A stretch of DNA of 64,000 nt from Candidatus Pantoea bituminis (GCF_018842675.1 NZ_JAGTWO010000004.1:2728001-2792000); one strand, 5' to 3'. Shown: positions 27,161-37,059, counted from the first letter of the stretch. The notes: generated from the letters alone by a model not told the origin. Numbers and translations are program-made.

Positions 27161-28514
27161 CTCGCCTCCTGAGTATTGGCCTGCTTTAAGCATAGACAAT
27201 GATGCTTTTGCTCTACTGCGCTGGGGTGAAGAATGGGCTGCCGCTGGCTCTGTTGCCGCTGAGCACGCCTAACGATTTTGCTCCCTACGCCGGGCATTCT
27301 GACCGAGTTGGTACACAACTTAACGGCTGAATCCAAAAAACATTGGGCATTGCTCGAGAGGCGTTCGCCGCCTTTCTGCTGCTGCGACAGAGTCGCCAAT
27401 TTAGATCCAATCAAATAAAGAGAATAAAAGAAGTTCAGATCAAAACCGTCCACATTCCCGTTGGCAACGGACGCTTTGATGGGCGGCGGCATGACAGTGA
27501 AAAAATGCAGCACCGATGACGGATGACTTGATGTTTATAGTCCTGAAGTCGCGCATTGGTAGCAAATGATCTCCCTGCTTTACGACGTGGTACGCAGGAC
27601 CGCTGGCGCACGTTTAGAGCATGAGTACAACCGCATTACATTAACGCGGATGGCGAAATCGTGGGTTAAATTCCGACTTTTTAACAACGCGTTGAGCGTT
27701 TTCTCACCTCGCCAGAATGCGCTTACAGCGCTGTCTTTTAGGCCATAAAAAAAGCCACCCTGTCCGGTGGCTATTTCTAAAGTAAAAGCAGAATGCGTAA
27801 TGTGGATTTCAGCACCAACCGCTTTTCTTAAGACTTATTCTAACAACTCGTCAATAAGATGCAAATGGAATGTAACTTTACAGAGGCGAAAAATCATCCT
27901 ACTGAAACCGTAATATTTCGCTGTGTCAGGGGAATTAAGCGCGTTCGATATGTGGGTAATAGCATAAGGGCTAACGCCAGAATTACATTAAAACAACCAC
28001 ACCGTAAATTCTCCTTCACTTAAAAGAATTCAGAGGATGTGGCTGAGATAAAGCTGCTGCTCCGGGTGCCTCCCGGTAAGCCATTGAATGGCCAAACCGG
28101 CTCATGTTCGATTACCCACAGTATTCACCGTGATGACCATTTACATCCTGCCGCTTAGGAGGATTAGCAGCAACAATGCAGCCTAACACTTGAATGGTAG
28201 ATAGGCATGAGGGCAAAATCTTATATTGTATTACTAATGCACTTTTTATTATGTCGGCACTAATTTTTTGCCGTTTCGCTAATGAACGTGTTGGGTAAGA
28301 ATGACAAGACATAACAGAACCACCCGCGTTACGTCTGCCGGTTCACTTCCATGGCCGCCGAGTTACAATTCAACAGCAATGATTCGTAATGCCCAGCCAA
28401 CTTTTCAGGATTGGCTCTTACTGAACACAGCAGATACACATCAGAAAAATCAACATGTCGATTTTCACAAGGTGTCCCAGCCTGTAATTGACCTGAAATG
28501 GCATATTGACTCCA
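27161..28514. other. 1.35-kb accessory stretch with few supported features
   Basis: Open frames here (27157-27513 minus, 27566-27748 plus, 28112-28312 minus, 28301-28687 plus) lack ribosome sites or have composition unlike neighbouring genes. Supported content is the predicted sRNA at 27747-27830. A 29-residue minus frame at 28016-28105 (MSRFGHSMAYREAPGAAA) is possible but unproven. An AAGGAGAA at about 28009-28016 (minus strand) precedes only a very short frame. The stretch reads like degraded accessory DNA. Confidence 0.4.
27747..27830 (-). ncRNA. Predicted small RNA with promoter and intrinsic terminator
   Basis: On the minus strand TTGCAT (27864-27859), 16 bp, TAGAAT (27842-27837) form a sigma-70-type promoter. 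About 7 nt later a transcript of about 84 nt would begin and end in AGCCACC-GGACAG-GGTGGCT plus seven T (27747-27770). No frame of useful length lies inside. The size, promoter spacing and terminator match a typical Hfq-type sRNA. The sequence does not match any sRNA I recall. Confidence 0.5.
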
Positions 28515-28538
28515 ATAAAAAACCCGCCGAAGCGGGTT
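28515..28538 (-). terminator. Terminator of the secreted protein gene
   Basis: On the minus strand AACCCGC-TTCG-GCGGGTT followed by TTTTATT, 16 nt after the stop. Confidence 0.8.
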
Positions 28539-28553
28539 CTATAAATATTTGTT

Positions 28554-28895
28554 TTAGTCGACTTTTTCGCAATCGTATGTGCCATGTATACGTATCTGGC
28601 TTTGGTGAGTACGAATCACCTCTACATTCAAAATCGCTTTGCCATCTCGATATATTTGTTCCATTCCCAGCATACCTGGCGCTTTAGCGTTTTTTACCCG
28701 CCACTGTAACTTAACGTTGTCATAGTCATCTTTCTCTTTCAGAAAGGTAATTTTCTGCGTCTCTGACCGTTCACCATTGACATAAATCCAACCACTTTTA
28801 TTAGCCTTTAAATAGAAAGGGCCACATTGCGTTGCCGAGAAGGCGGAAGCAGTGAACATCATTAAAGAAATTAAACAGATTATTTTTTTAATCAT
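28554..28895 (-). CDS. Small secreted protein of unknown function
   Basis: About 113 residues from ATG 28895; TTG codons at 28904 and 28901 lie closer to GGAG and could be used instead. A signal peptide (MIKKIICLISLMMFTASAFS) ends at FSA. The mature part has two cysteines (QCGPFYL near its start and YDCEKVD at its end) likely to form a disulfide, and a beta-rich body (WIYVNGERSETQKITF, GKAILNVEVIRTHQSQIRIH). The pattern resembles small periplasmic or adhesin-accessory proteins. I do not recognise the family. Confidence 0.6.
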   Translation of the reverse strand: MIKKIICLISLMMFTASAFSATQCGPFYLKANKSGWIYVNGERSETQKITFLKEKDDYDNVKLQWRVKNAKAPGMLGMEQIYRDGKAILNVEVIRTHQSQIRIHGTYDCEKVD

Positions 28896-29412
28896 GACCA
28901 ACAAAACTCCGTTGAATTTTCAATGCAGGTAAATAAATCTGACAACCGTATCGTAAAAAGCCTCGATGCTTAATTTGCTCACTTACTTGTTCTCATAAAC
29001 ATGTAGCAGGATAAATGCCAAAGGGAAACTGATGCAATGGGAAACAAATAACTAAAGACAATGAACTTTGTAAGCCGCATTGAAATCGTTTCAGCCATAA
29101 TCTTCTTCATGAAGGGATTTTGATTGATGCAGGCTATTGGTCTCTTTGAGAATTAATAACATAAGCCTGTTTCCAGCCAGTGTCGACAATGAAACATATA
29201 GCCGTCTGGCTGGGGGATGGTGCCGGTAATGAGTAATTGGTGTTTTGGTTTTAAAATAATTATTTTGTTTTTGTGAGGTAAAGGATTTTTTAGATTGCAT
29301 ACGTATGCAACCATGAGAGTGTAGAAAGAACAGGTATCCTGCGGGACCTGGCTGGGAGCAGAACAGCCATGAAATTTGCCCGCAGGTTTAAGTTGAAATA
29401 GGTCATCACTCA
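28896..29412. other. Intergenic 517 bp upstream of the amidase gene
   Basis: AT-rich. Minus frames at 29091-29300 and 29153-29413 have no ribosome sites and are not called. The recognised element is the 16-bp palindrome at 29295-29310. Confidence 0.4.
29295..29310. promoter_or_regulatory. Perfect 16-bp palindrome upstream of the amidase gene
   Basis: TTGCATACGTATGCAA is self-complementary with no central spacer, 103 bp before the amidase start. Its size fits a dimeric GntR-, LacI- or TetR-type operator. No regulator gene is adjacent, so the binding protein is unknown. Confidence 0.45.
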
Positions 29413-30731
29413 ATGCGAACTATGCGTCTTGTACCACCGTCTGACTGCCGGGAAGAGATCGCCCGACGACTGGAGATAGTCGAGCAGAACCTGCACCTTA
29501 ACGCGATTCTCGGGGTAAACCCGGAGGCCATTTCTCAAGCAGAAAAGTGTCAGCAATTACGCCGCGAAAAGAAAAGCTTGGGGCCCCTGCATGGCATCCC
29601 CCTCATTGTAAAAGATAATATTGCCTGTGCATCTTTGCCGCTAACGCTGGGGTGTAAGGCGCTGGAATCGGTCATCGCGGCTAAGGATGCGTTAGTGATC
29701 CAGCGTCTGCGTAAAGCAGGGGCGATTATTCTGGCAAGGGCGAATATGTCAGAGTTTGCTTTTGATGTTCGCTCCCGGAGTTCTCTGGGGGCGATGTCCG
29801 TAACCCACTGTGCCCGGCGTTAACCGCAGGCGGATCCAGCGGAGGCAGTGCTGCTTCTGTGATTGCCGGAATGGCAGATGGTGCGCTGGGAACTGATACC
29901 GGTGGTTCGATTCGCATTCCATGCAGCTACACCGGGTTGGTCGGACTGCGTCCCGCTTTCCGGAGACAGCAGCTCGCGGGCGTTGCGCCGCTGTCCGTGA
30001 GCAAGGATACCGTTGGCCCCATGGTCCACAGTGTCCGGGATGCAGCGCTGTTACATGGCATTCTGCACGGTGAAGAGGTTGCTGAATTATCGCCAACATC
30101 GCTGAAAGGCGTGCGATTAGGCGTGATTCGCGCGCTGGAGTCAGAAAATAGCGATGAGCGAACAGTCTGGAACAAGGCGCTGGAGAGATTACGCCAGGCA
30201 GGCGCAGTCATCGTAGAGATCGCTCTGCCCATTCTGGCGGAGGTTGAATCACAGTCTTGCCTGAGCATGTATGAATTCCCGGTCGCCATAAACAGCTGGC
30301 TGGCGGCACAAACAGCCGTGCCGACAACGCTGCGGGAAATTGTGGATTCCGGTGAGTGTCTGGCTGAGTTTATCCCGCTGCTTGAAAAAATGCTGGAATG
30401 TCAAAGCCTGAAAAACCCGTTGTGGTTGAGTGGACGCCGCTTTCAGCGACGATTAACCCATGCACTCGGGCTGGCTGTAGAACAGAATCGTATCGAGGGT
30501 TTTCTTTATCCCACGGTTCGCCGACTGCCAGAAAGCCTCAATAAAATGCCCCCTGGCTGTGCGCCTGAACTGGCCGCCATCAGCGGTTTGCCCGCCATAA
30601 CAATGCCGTGTGGCAGAACGCAAAAGGGGCTGCCGGTAGGAATGGAAATTCTGGGGAAGGAGTCGGATGAATTTTCTTTGCTCTCTCTGGCGTTGGGGTG
30701 TGAATGCGTCCTCCTGAGCAATGAAATATAG
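29413..30731 (+). CDS. Amidase-signature family hydrolase, frameshifted as sequenced
   Basis: Repaired length about 439 residues. The catalytic Lys is in GIPLIVKDNIACA, and the Ser-cisSer-Ser part is TAGGSSGGSAASVIAGMADG, then GTDTGGSIRIPCSYTGLVG. The frame changes within the G5 run 29787-29791; one more G gives SSLGGDVRNPLCP and joins the two parts. The amidase-signature family includes AtzE-like and aryl-amide hydrolases. GLRPAFRRQQLAGVAPLS is a typical segment. The ATG at 29413 has a poor ribosome site; an upstream start is not evident. The gene is flanked by IS and phage remnants, suggesting acquisition. Confidence 0.78.
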
Positions 30732-30997
30732 GTATGGACAAAACAGACATCACGTTAAAAGTAATGTGGTCCGTAGCTGTTATCTGTTCATTGGCCCCGT
30801 GATTAAAAGGCGATTTTGTGCCATGAATATATGTTGGTCGTTGGTGAGCCGGATGGCGCTATCATGGTATCGCCAGTTGATTTTCAATCGCATCAAATAT
30901 GACCAGTAAATGGTCTGCGACTGCTCTAACGCGTAGCTAACCTGCTCAGTCTGAATACATCACCAACCATAATGCCTGATCGAAACCGATATCAGGA

Positions 30998-31256
30998 TTA
31001 ACGCAATGCATATTTGTTTCTCTTGAATCGCCACGGATCATCAAGACATTTCTGATGTCGTTGATAATATTGGTTTTCGTATTCAGAAAGTGGCATCTGA
31101 TTACTCGAACCATGCCGACGTCTACAGTTATAAAACATTTCGATGTAATCAAAAACATCACTGCGGGCTTCTTCCCGCGTTCCGTAGATCTTTCTCTTTA
31201 TCCGTTCGCGTTTCAGTAGCGGGAAAAAGCTTTCCGCAACCGCATTGTCGTGGCAA
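30998..31256 (-). pseudogene. IS3-family transposase (OrfB) C-terminal fragment
   Basis: The reverse frame reads [19 protein letters not shown], then [20 protein letters not shown], the DDE-transposase tail of IS3-type elements with the catalytic Glu in AESFF. Everything upstream of CHDNA is missing, replaced by unrelated DNA at about 31256. No terminal inverted repeat was found. It is a dead remnant that abuts the integrase fragment on the other strand. Confidence 0.7.
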
Positions 31257-31265
31257 TGACGGAAC

Positions 31266-31581
31266 CACAACAGCAAGCGTCAAAAAGATGCGCGTAGATT
31301 CCAATACCGCATGGCGGGCAGCATTAAAACGGGCAGGCATTGATGACTTCCGCTTTCACGACCTTCGGCACACATGGGCAAGCTGGTTGATTCAGGCTGG
31401 CGTTCCGTTATCGGCATTGCAGGAGATGGGTGGCTGGGAAAGTATAGAAATGGTGCGTCGTTATGCTCACCTTGCACTGAACCATTTAACGGAGCATGCG
31501 CGCAAAATTGACTCACTTTTAGGTGATCACGACACAAATACGACACAAGGAAGAAATCAGGTAGGATTGAAGCTTGCGTAA
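31266..31581 (+). pseudogene. Tyrosine-type phage integrase, C-terminal fragment next to argU
   Basis: About 105 codons: [20 protein letters not shown], the HxxR box as [31 protein letters not shown] with the nucleophilic Tyr. The catalytic Arg of the first box and the whole N-terminal arm are absent. It ends 16 bp from the 3' end of the tRNA-Arg gene, the usual place of an integrase after integration into tRNA. This indicates an old prophage or island that has been lost. Confidence 0.75.
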
Positions 31582-31596
31582 GTGCTTGAAAGGTAT

Positions 31597-31673
31597 TGGT
31601 ACGCCCTACAGGATTCGAACCTGTGACCTACGGCTTAGAAGGCCGGTGCTCTATCCAACTGAGCTAAGGGCGC
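31597..31673 (-). tRNA. argU: tRNA-Arg (anticodon UCU)
   Basis: 77 nt on the minus strand with the 3' CCA encoded. The acceptor GCGCCCT pairs with AGGGCGT (one G-U pair), the D arm is TAGCTCAGTTGGATAGAGCA, the anticodon loop CTTCTAA gives UCU, and GGTTCGAATCC forms the T arm. It decodes the rare AGA codon. In E. coli argU is likewise near folD and beside a DLP12-type integrase. Confidence 0.95.
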
Positions 31674-31853
31674 ATGGAGATGGCGAGGATTATACGGGCC
31701 GACCCGAATGAGTCAACGCTTTTGACTTATCAATCAGCATGGTTGCTGAAGTTTAAGACAATGTCAGCAATTCAAAACCTGACAGCGCGTCGCGCTTCTG
31801 ACAAAATAGGCACCTTCCCCCGATTTAACACAACACAGTGGATTTCCTCTCTG

Positions 31854-32720
31854 ATGGCAGCAAAAATTATTGACGGTAAAACGATTGCGCAGCAGGTGCG
31901 TCTTGAGGTTGCGGAAAAAGTGAAGCAACGTCTGGCAGCCGGAAAACGTGCACCGGGTTTGGCAGTCGTTCTGGTAGGTGAAAATCCTGCATCGCAGATT
32001 TATGTCGGCAGCAAACGCCGCGCCTGCGAGGAAGTGGGATTCATCTCCCGCTCTTACGATTTGCCCGCTACCACCAGCGAAGCCAGGTTGCTGCAGCTGA
32101 TTGACGATCTCAACAATGACCCAGAAATCGATGGCATTTTGGTACAGCTGCCGCTGCCAGCGGGCATTGATAACGTCAAGGTGCTGGAAAGTATCACACC
32201 GGACAAAGACGTTGATGGTTTCCATCCTTACAACGTCGGTCGTCTGTGCCAGCGTTCGCCAAAACTGCGCCCTTGTACGCCGCGCGGCATCGTCACGTTG
32301 CTTGAGCGTTATAACATTGACACTTACGGCCTCAATGCCGTGGTCGTTGGCGCATCAAATATTGTTGGTCGCCCGATGAGCATGGAACTGCTGCTGGCGG
32401 GATGTACCACCACCGTTACCCATCGTTTTACCAAAGATTTGCGTCATCACGTTGAGCACGCCGATCTGCTGGTGGTGGCGGTCGGAAAACCGGGCTTCAT
32501 TCCAGGCGACTGGATCAAGCCGGGCGCGATTGTTATTGATGTCGGCATTAACCGTTTAGAAAGCGGGAAAGTAGTAGGCGATGTTGATTTTGAAGCGGCT
32601 TCTGAGCGCGCAGCGTATATCACGCCAGTACCGGGCGGCGTAGGCCCGATGACAGTAGCAACGTTGATTCAGAATACGCTGCAGGCGTGTGAAGAATTTC
32701 ACGACAATGAGGTGAAATAA
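31854..32720 (+). CDS. folD: Bifunctional methylenetetrahydrofolate dehydrogenase/cyclohydrolase FolD
   Basis: 288 residues, the exact length of E. coli FolD, beginning [15 protein letters not shown]. The ATG at 31854 is chosen over an upstream frame that extends over the tRNA boundary and has no homology. Key features: K in [10 protein letters not shown] (catalytic Lys region), [30 protein letters not shown] and the Rossmann segment [20 protein letters not shown]. It interconverts 5,10-methylene- and 10-formyl-THF in the cytoplasm. It overlaps ybcJ by one base (TAATG), so translational coupling is likely. Confidence 0.97.
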   Translation: MAAKIIDGKTIAQQVRLEVAEKVKQRLAAGKRAPGLAVVLVGENPASQIYVGSKRRACEEVGFISRSYDLPATTSEARLLQLIDDLNNDPEIDGILVQLPLPAGIDNVKVLESITPDKDVDGFHPYNVGRLCQRSPKLRPCTPRGIVTLLERYNIDTYGLNAVVVGASNIVGRPMSMELLLAGCTTTVTHRFTKDLRHHVEHADLLVVAVGKPGFIPGDWIKPGAIVIDVGINRLESGKVVGDVDFEAASERAAYITPVPGGVGPMTVATLIQNTLQACEEFHDNEVK

Positions 32721-32932
32721 TGGCGAACTTTTCTCTGGGAAAATTCCCGCACGTTGATCTTTGTGATTTGCTCAAGCTGGAAGGCTGGGTTGAAAGTGGC
32801 GCAAAGGCCAAGGTCGTGATTGCTGATGGTGAAGTGCGGGTCGACGGCGCGATTGAAACCCGTAAGCGTTGTAAAATCGTTTCTGGTCAAACGGTTGAAT
32901 ATGCAGGTCAACGTATCACCGTGACCGCATGA
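32720..32932 (+). CDS. ybcJ: S4-domain RNA-binding protein YbcJ
   Basis: 70 residues, with a one-base overlap with folD. A compact S4-like alpha-L fold: FPHVDLCDLLKLEGWVESGA, KVVIADGEVRVDGAIETRKR and CKIVSGQTVEYAGQRITV. It follows E. coli YbcJ along the full length. S4 domains bind structured RNA; the specific target of YbcJ is unknown. The folD-ybcJ pair is conserved in the family, ended here by the hairpin at 32939-32958. Confidence 0.95.
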   Translation: MANFSLGKFPHVDLCDLLKLEGWVESGAKAKVVIADGEVRVDGAIETRKRCKIVSGQTVEYAGQRITVTA

Positions 32933-32938
32933 TGTTCT

Positions 32939-32958
32939 GGCGTCCCTGCGGGGACGCC
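32939..32958. terminator. Hairpin after ybcJ
   Basis: GGCGTCCC and GGGACGCC (8 bp stem, TGCG loop), followed by TTAAAT, between convergent genes. The T tract is weak. Confidence 0.55.
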
Positions 32959-34065
32959 TTAAATCCACGCTTCTCCCACCACGCGCGTCTCGCCCTCTAT
33001 TTGCTCCAGCTCAATATGATTCAACGCCGTATGCTGACGAATCAATGTGGCCAGTTTGGGCGAGTGGCTGGTAATCCACAATTGACTGAACTGGCTGGCC
33101 TCAGCAATTAACCGCGCCAGAGCGGGTAATAAATCTTCATGCAAACTGTTTTCAGGCTCATTCAGCGCCATAAATTGAGGGGGTCGCGGACTCAGCAGCG
33201 CCACGACTAAACAGAGAAAACGCAGTGTGCCATCTGAAAACTCAGCGCTCTCCAACGGCCGCAAAATACCTTTGCGCGACATCAGCATTTGAAACCGACC
33301 ATTCTGCACATCGACGTGGAACTCGCTGTCGGGAAACGCTTCACCCACCACCTCAAACAACAATTCGTGATGACCACGCTCAACAATAGTGGCCCATGCC
33401 GCTGCAAGATTGCTGCCATCATGCGCCAGCACCGGCGCACGCACGCCAATTTGTGGTGCGCGAATAGGCGAACCGGGCCAGACAGCAAACTCGTGATAGA
33501 AACGCCATTGGCGCAGTCGCTCACGCAGTTGTGACAGTTCAGGATAGCGATGCGGTTCACCTAGCTGCCCGAACAGCGACTCTTCCGGGTGCAACACCGC
33601 CGGATAAGCGATGCGCTCACCGTCAATATTATGCAAAAAAGCAGTCTGATTTTTACGCTGCATAAGGCAGGCTGAAGGACGCCGTTGATGACCACTCATC
33701 CACAGATGTTCTTCCTTCACCAGTGGATCAAGGTTAAACAAGCTCGTTGCAAGCGGCTCAGGAAAGCCAACCTCCAGCTGATAATCCATATCATCCATTT
33801 GCACCGCGAGAGAAAGCCGTTTGGCATCGTGCCGGCGATCGCCTTGCCGCAAACCTCCGGCCCACATCGCTTTTTGGATGCCACCCTCTTCCGCTAATGC
33901 CAAGGCCAGTTGCCCGCAGGCAGCTTCATGCAGCAGGCGTACCGCTTTATAGAGGTTGGATTTGCCGCACCCGTTTGGGCCGCTCACCACGTTTAACTGC
34001 TGTAATGGCAGGGTCAAATCCCTTACCGAACGGAAGCCGCGAATCTGAAGCTGCTCAATCGACAT
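32959..34065 (-). CDS. AAA-type ATPase, RecF/SMC-like ATP-binding protein
   Basis: About 368 residues from ATG 34065; the longer frame upstream has no ribosome site. The Walker A is GPNGCGKSN at about residues 29-37 in MSIEQLQIRGFRSVRDLTLP. The ABC-like signature is EFSDGTLRFLCLVVAL, the Walker B-like region is FMALNEPENSLHEDLLPALA, and the His switch is ITSHSP. Such AAA_21 proteins with Asn in place of Asp in Walker B act in repair or defence contexts. The specific role here is unknown, and no toxin or nuclease partner is adjacent. Confidence 0.78.
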   Translation of the reverse strand: MSIEQLQIRGFRSVRDLTLPLQQLNVVSGPNGCGKSNLYKAVRLLHEAACGQLALALAEEGGIQKAMWAGGLRQGDRRHDAKRLSLAVQMDDMDYQLEVGFPEPLATSLFNLDPLVKEEHLWMSGHQRRPSACLMQRKNQTAFLHNIDGERIAYPAVLHPEESLFGQLGEPHRYPELSQLRERLRQWRFYHEFAVWPGSPIRAPQIGVRAPVLAHDGSNLAAAWATIVERGHHELLFEVVGEAFPDSEFHVDVQNGRFQMLMSRKGILRPLESAEFSDGTLRFLCLVVALLSPRPPQFMALNEPENSLHEDLLPALARLIAEASQFSQLWITSHSPKLATLIRQHTALNHIELEQIEGETRVVGEAWI

Positions 34066-34084
34066 AATAAAAAATCCGCATAAT

Positions 34085-34108
34085 AAAAAAGGGCGATTTC
34101 TCGCCCTC
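34085..34108 (-). terminator. Terminator of cysS
   Basis: On the minus strand AGGGCGA-GAAA-TCGCCCT followed by a run of T, within 7 nt of the cysS stop. Confidence 0.85.
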
Positions 34109-34114
34109 TTTAGT

Positions 34115-35500
34115 TTACTTGCGTCGCCAGGTTGATCCCTGCGGGCCGTCTTCAACTATTACGCCGAGTTCGATCAGCTTGTCGCGCGCCACATCGGCTT
34201 GCGCCCAATCTTTAGCCGCTCGGGCTTCGGCGCGGGTTTTCACCCAATGCTCAATTTCCGCCACTTCTTCATCGTTCACCTGCGCGCCACTTTGCAGGAA
34301 TTGCTCAGGATCCTGCTGCAGAATGCCAAGAACGTTGGCAATTTCACGCAGTTTTGCCGCCAATCCATTCGCCGATGCTGCATCTTCACCTTTCAGGCGA
34401 TTCACTTCACGCGCCATGTCGAACAGCACTGAATAAGCTTCAGGGGTATTAAAATCATCATCCATCGCGGCACGGAAACGGGCCTCGAAATCATTGCCAC
34501 CGCTCGCCGCCACGCTGTTATCCGTGTGGCGCAGCGCAGTATAAAGACGCTCTAAGGCGGCACGCGCCTGATTCAAGTTATCTTCACCGTAATTAAGCTG
34601 ACTACGGTAGTGGCCAGACATCAGGAAGTAACGCACCGTTTCTGCATCGTAATGCTGCAACACGTCCCGCACGGTGAAGAAATTACCCAGCGATTTGGAC
34701 ATCTTTTCGCGGTCTACCATCACCATACCGGAATGCATCCAGTAATTGACGTAAGGCCCGTCATGCGCGCAGGTTGACTGAGCAATTTCATTTTCATGGT
34801 GCGGGAACATCAAATCAGAACCGCCGCCGTGGATATCAAAATGCTCGCCCAGTTGCTTGCAGTTCATGGCCGAACACTCAATGTGCCAGCCCGGACGACC
34901 ATTTCCCCACGGCGAGGACCACGCCGGTTCGTCCGCTTTCGACATTTTCCACAACACGAAATCCATGGGATTACGTTTCACTTCTGCCACTTCAACACGC
35001 GCACCGGCTTGCAGTTGATCCAGATCCTGTCGCGAAAGCGCGCCGTAATCGGTGTCGCTCATGACATCAAACATCACGTCGCCGTTGTCCGCGACGTAGG
35101 CATGATCGCGTGCAATCAGCTTCTCAACCAGCTCAATAATTTCCGCAATATGACGCGTGGCGCGTGGTTCTTGATCGGGCGGAAGAATACCCAACGCCGC
35201 AAAATCCTTATGCATCTCTGCAATCATGCGGTTGGTCAGGGTTTCAATACTCTCACCGTTTTCGTTAGCACGTTTGATGATCTTGTCATCAATATCGGTG
35301 ATGTTGCGCACATAGTTCAGATCATAACCGGTATAACGTAAATAGCGCGCTACCACGTCAAATGCCACAAACGTCCGACCATGACCAATGTGACAGAGGT
35401 CGTACACCGTGATGCCGCATACATACATACCGATCTTACCGGCATGGATGGGTTTGAATTCCTCTTTCTGTCGACTCAGGGTGTTATAGATCTTAAGCAT
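34115..35500 (-). CDS. cysS: Cysteinyl-tRNA synthetase
   Basis: 461 residues from ATG 35500, identical in length to E. coli CysS; the frame further upstream is not homologous. Class I synthetase motifs: HIGH as [16 protein letters not shown] as [14 protein letters not shown], and zinc ligands in YVCGITVYD, then the [13 protein letters not shown] and [11 protein letters not shown] segments. It charges tRNA-Cys in the cytoplasm and is essential. It is intact despite frameshifts elsewhere in the window. It is divergent from ppiB across about 220 bp, which holds the shared promoter region. Confidence 0.97.
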   Translation of the reverse strand: MLKIYNTLSRQKEEFKPIHAGKIGMYVCGITVYDLCHIGHGRTFVAFDVVARYLRYTGYDLNYVRNITDIDDKIIKRANENGESIETLTNRMIAEMHKDFAALGILPPDQEPRATRHIAEIIELVEKLIARDHAYVADNGDVMFDVMSDTDYGALSRQDLDQLQAGARVEVAEVKRNPMDFVLWKMSKADEPAWSSPWGNGRPGWHIECSAMNCKQLGEHFDIHGGGSDLMFPHHENEIAQSTCAHDGPYVNYWMHSGMVMVDREKMSKSLGNFFTVRDVLQHYDAETVRYFLMSGHYRSQLNYGEDNLNQARAALERLYTALRHTDNSVAASGGNDFEARFRAAMDDDFNTPEAYSVLFDMAREVNRLKGEDAASANGLAAKLREIANVLGILQQDPEQFLQSGAQVNDEEVAEIEHWVKTRAEARAAKDWAQADVARDKLIELGVIVEDGPQGSTWRRK

Positions 35501-35717
35501 TGAACGTTTCCGTATTAACGTGTGCGGTTGGCACTTATTTTGGGTATTCAGACATTGTGCCGTATTTTTAACGCTCGTGCGATGCAAAGCAAGCCAACTG
35601 CGCCGCCCTGCTGACGCGTCATTGCAAATTATGATATAAGAACCGTCGAGAAAAATGGGCACGCCATTCTATGATGCGGCCTGAGTGACTGACGACAACC
35701 TTTACAGGACAACAAAA

Positions 35718-36212
35718 ATGGTAACTTTCCAGACGAACCATGGCGATATCGTGATCAAAACCTTCGATGACAAAGCGCCGGCAACCGTACAGAACTTTCT
35801 GGATTATTGCCGTGAAGGTTTCTACGACAACACCATTTTCCATCGCGTAATTAACGGTTTCATGGTTCAGGGCGGCGGTTTTGAGCCGGGCATGAAGCAG
35901 AAAGCGACGAAAGAAGAGATTCGTAACGAAGCCAACAACGGCCTGAAGAACACCCGCGGTACTCTGGCGATGGCGCGTACTTCTGCTCCACACTCCGCGA
36001 CTGCCCAGTTCTTCATTAACGTCGCTGATAACGACTTCCTGAACTTCCGTGACGAAAGCCTGCAAGGCTGGGGTTACTGCGTGTTCGCTGAAGTGGTTGA
36101 AGGCATGGACGTGGTTGAGAAAATCAAAGCGGTAGCAACGGGCCGCAGCGGCATGCACCAGGATGTACCAAAAGATGACGTTGTCATCCAGAAAGTGACC
36201 GTTAGCGAGTAA
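35718..36212 (+). CDS. ppiB: Cytoplasmic peptidyl-prolyl cis-trans isomerase B (cyclophilin)
   Basis: 164 residues from ATG 35718, equal to E. coli PpiB, after a GGACAAC region. Cyclophilin signatures: [16 protein letters not shown] at the start, [18 protein letters not shown] with the catalytic Arg and Phe, [16 protein letters not shown], and [19 protein letters not shown]. It speeds proline isomerisation of cytoplasmic proteins. The stop TAA overlaps the ATG of lpxH by one base, so ppiB and lpxH are likely coupled. Confidence 0.97.
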   Translation: MVTFQTNHGDIVIKTFDDKAPATVQNFLDYCREGFYDNTIFHRVINGFMVQGGGFEPGMKQKATKEEIRNEANNGLKNTRGTLAMARTSAPHSATAQFFINVADNDFLNFRDESLQGWGYCVFAEVVEGMDVVEKIKAVATGRSGMHQDVPKDDVVIQKVTVSE

Positions 36213-36927
36213 TGTCGCGCACGTTATTTATTGCAGATTTACATCTGTGTCAGGAAGAACCGGCGATTACCGCCGGTTTTCTGCATTTTTACAGCGCGAA
36301 GCGCCGCATTGCGACGCGTTGTATATCCTTGGCGATCTGTTTGAAGCCTGGATTGGCGATGACGACCCCAATCCGCTGCATCAAAAAATCGCGAATGCAC
36401 TGCGCGCCCTACCCGTACCGGTTTACTTTATTCATGGTAACCGCGATTTCCTGATTGGCCGACGCTTTGCGCGCGCCAGCGGCATGACGCTACTCCCAGA
36501 AGAGCAGGTTCTTGAACTGTACGGTCATCGATTACTGATCATGCATGGCGATACATTATGTACTGACGATCAAGGCTATCAACGCTTTCGCGCTAAGGTG
36601 CATCAACGCTGGATTCAGACGCTGTTTCTCGCGCTGCCACTGTTTATTCGTAAACGCATCGCAACGCGCATGCGTGCCGACAGCAAACAAGCTAATCAGC
36701 ATAAGTCGTTGACCATCATGGATGTTAATCAGCAGGCTGTTGAAGCCGCGATGCAACGCCAGCAGGTACGTCTGCTGATTCATGGACATACACATCGCCC
36801 CGCTATTCACGCCCTGACGCTGCAAGGCAAAGCTGCTGAGCGTGCCGTTTTAGGCGCATGGCATAGCGAAGGTTCAATGATCCAATTGGACGCCAGCGGT
36901 ATTCAACTGATCGAATTCAACTTTTAA
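36212..36927 (+). CDS. lpxH: UDP-2,3-diacylglucosamine hydrolase LpxH, frameshifted as sequenced
   Basis: The lipid A pathway step that cleaves UDP-2,3-diacylglucosamine to lipid X. It starts [20 protein letters not shown] with the metal motif ADLHL. The frame changes in the T5 run 36286-36290, just after GFLHF; one more T gives [18 protein letters not shown]. The rest is intact with metallophosphatase motifs [29 protein letters not shown] and [13 protein letters not shown]. Repaired length is 238 residues versus 240 in E. coli. Because LpxH is needed for growth in this group, the break is probably a sequencing error. Confidence 0.93.
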
Positions 36928-36931
36928 AAAT

Positions 36932-36952
36932 CGGGCTGAATTGGCCCGTTTT
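36932..36952 (+). terminator. Terminator after lpxH
   Basis: CGGGC-TGAATTG-GCCCG followed by TTTTAG, 5 nt after the stop. Confidence 0.6.
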
Positions 36953-36958
36953 AGCCCG

Positions 36959-36974
36959 ACGCAACCGTTTTCCT
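36959..36974. promoter_or_regulatory. PurR operator upstream of purEK
   Basis: ACGCAACCGTTTTCCT matches the 16-bp PurR consensus ACGCAAACGTTTNCNT at most positions and lies 86-101 bp before purE. The E. coli purEK operon is PurR-repressed from a site in the same relative place. Confidence 0.7.
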
Positions 36975-37059
36975 TGCTCTCTTCTCATGCTATTCTCTGT
37001 GCCCTTCAAAACCTGTCCGCCCGGCCAGGTCTGTTTGTTTATTCACAGGAGTTGACCGC

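Noticed and set aside
27157..27513. 118-codon minus frame in the accessory stretch
   Set aside because: It has no ribosome site, runs into the cupin gene's start region, and its composition is unlike that of any neighbouring gene.
28016..28105. Resemblance of the 29-residue minus frame region to Hok-type toxin mRNA
   Set aside because: The match to a Hok C-terminal coding segment is short and there is no hydrophobic helix or antisense promoter, so a type I toxin is not supported.
28301..28687. 128-codon plus frame
   Set aside because: It overlaps the secreted protein gene's terminator and coding end on the other strand and lacks a ribosome site.
34199..35341. Long plus frames opposite cysS
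   Set aside because: Antisense shadows of a conserved synthetase gene with no ribosome sites.
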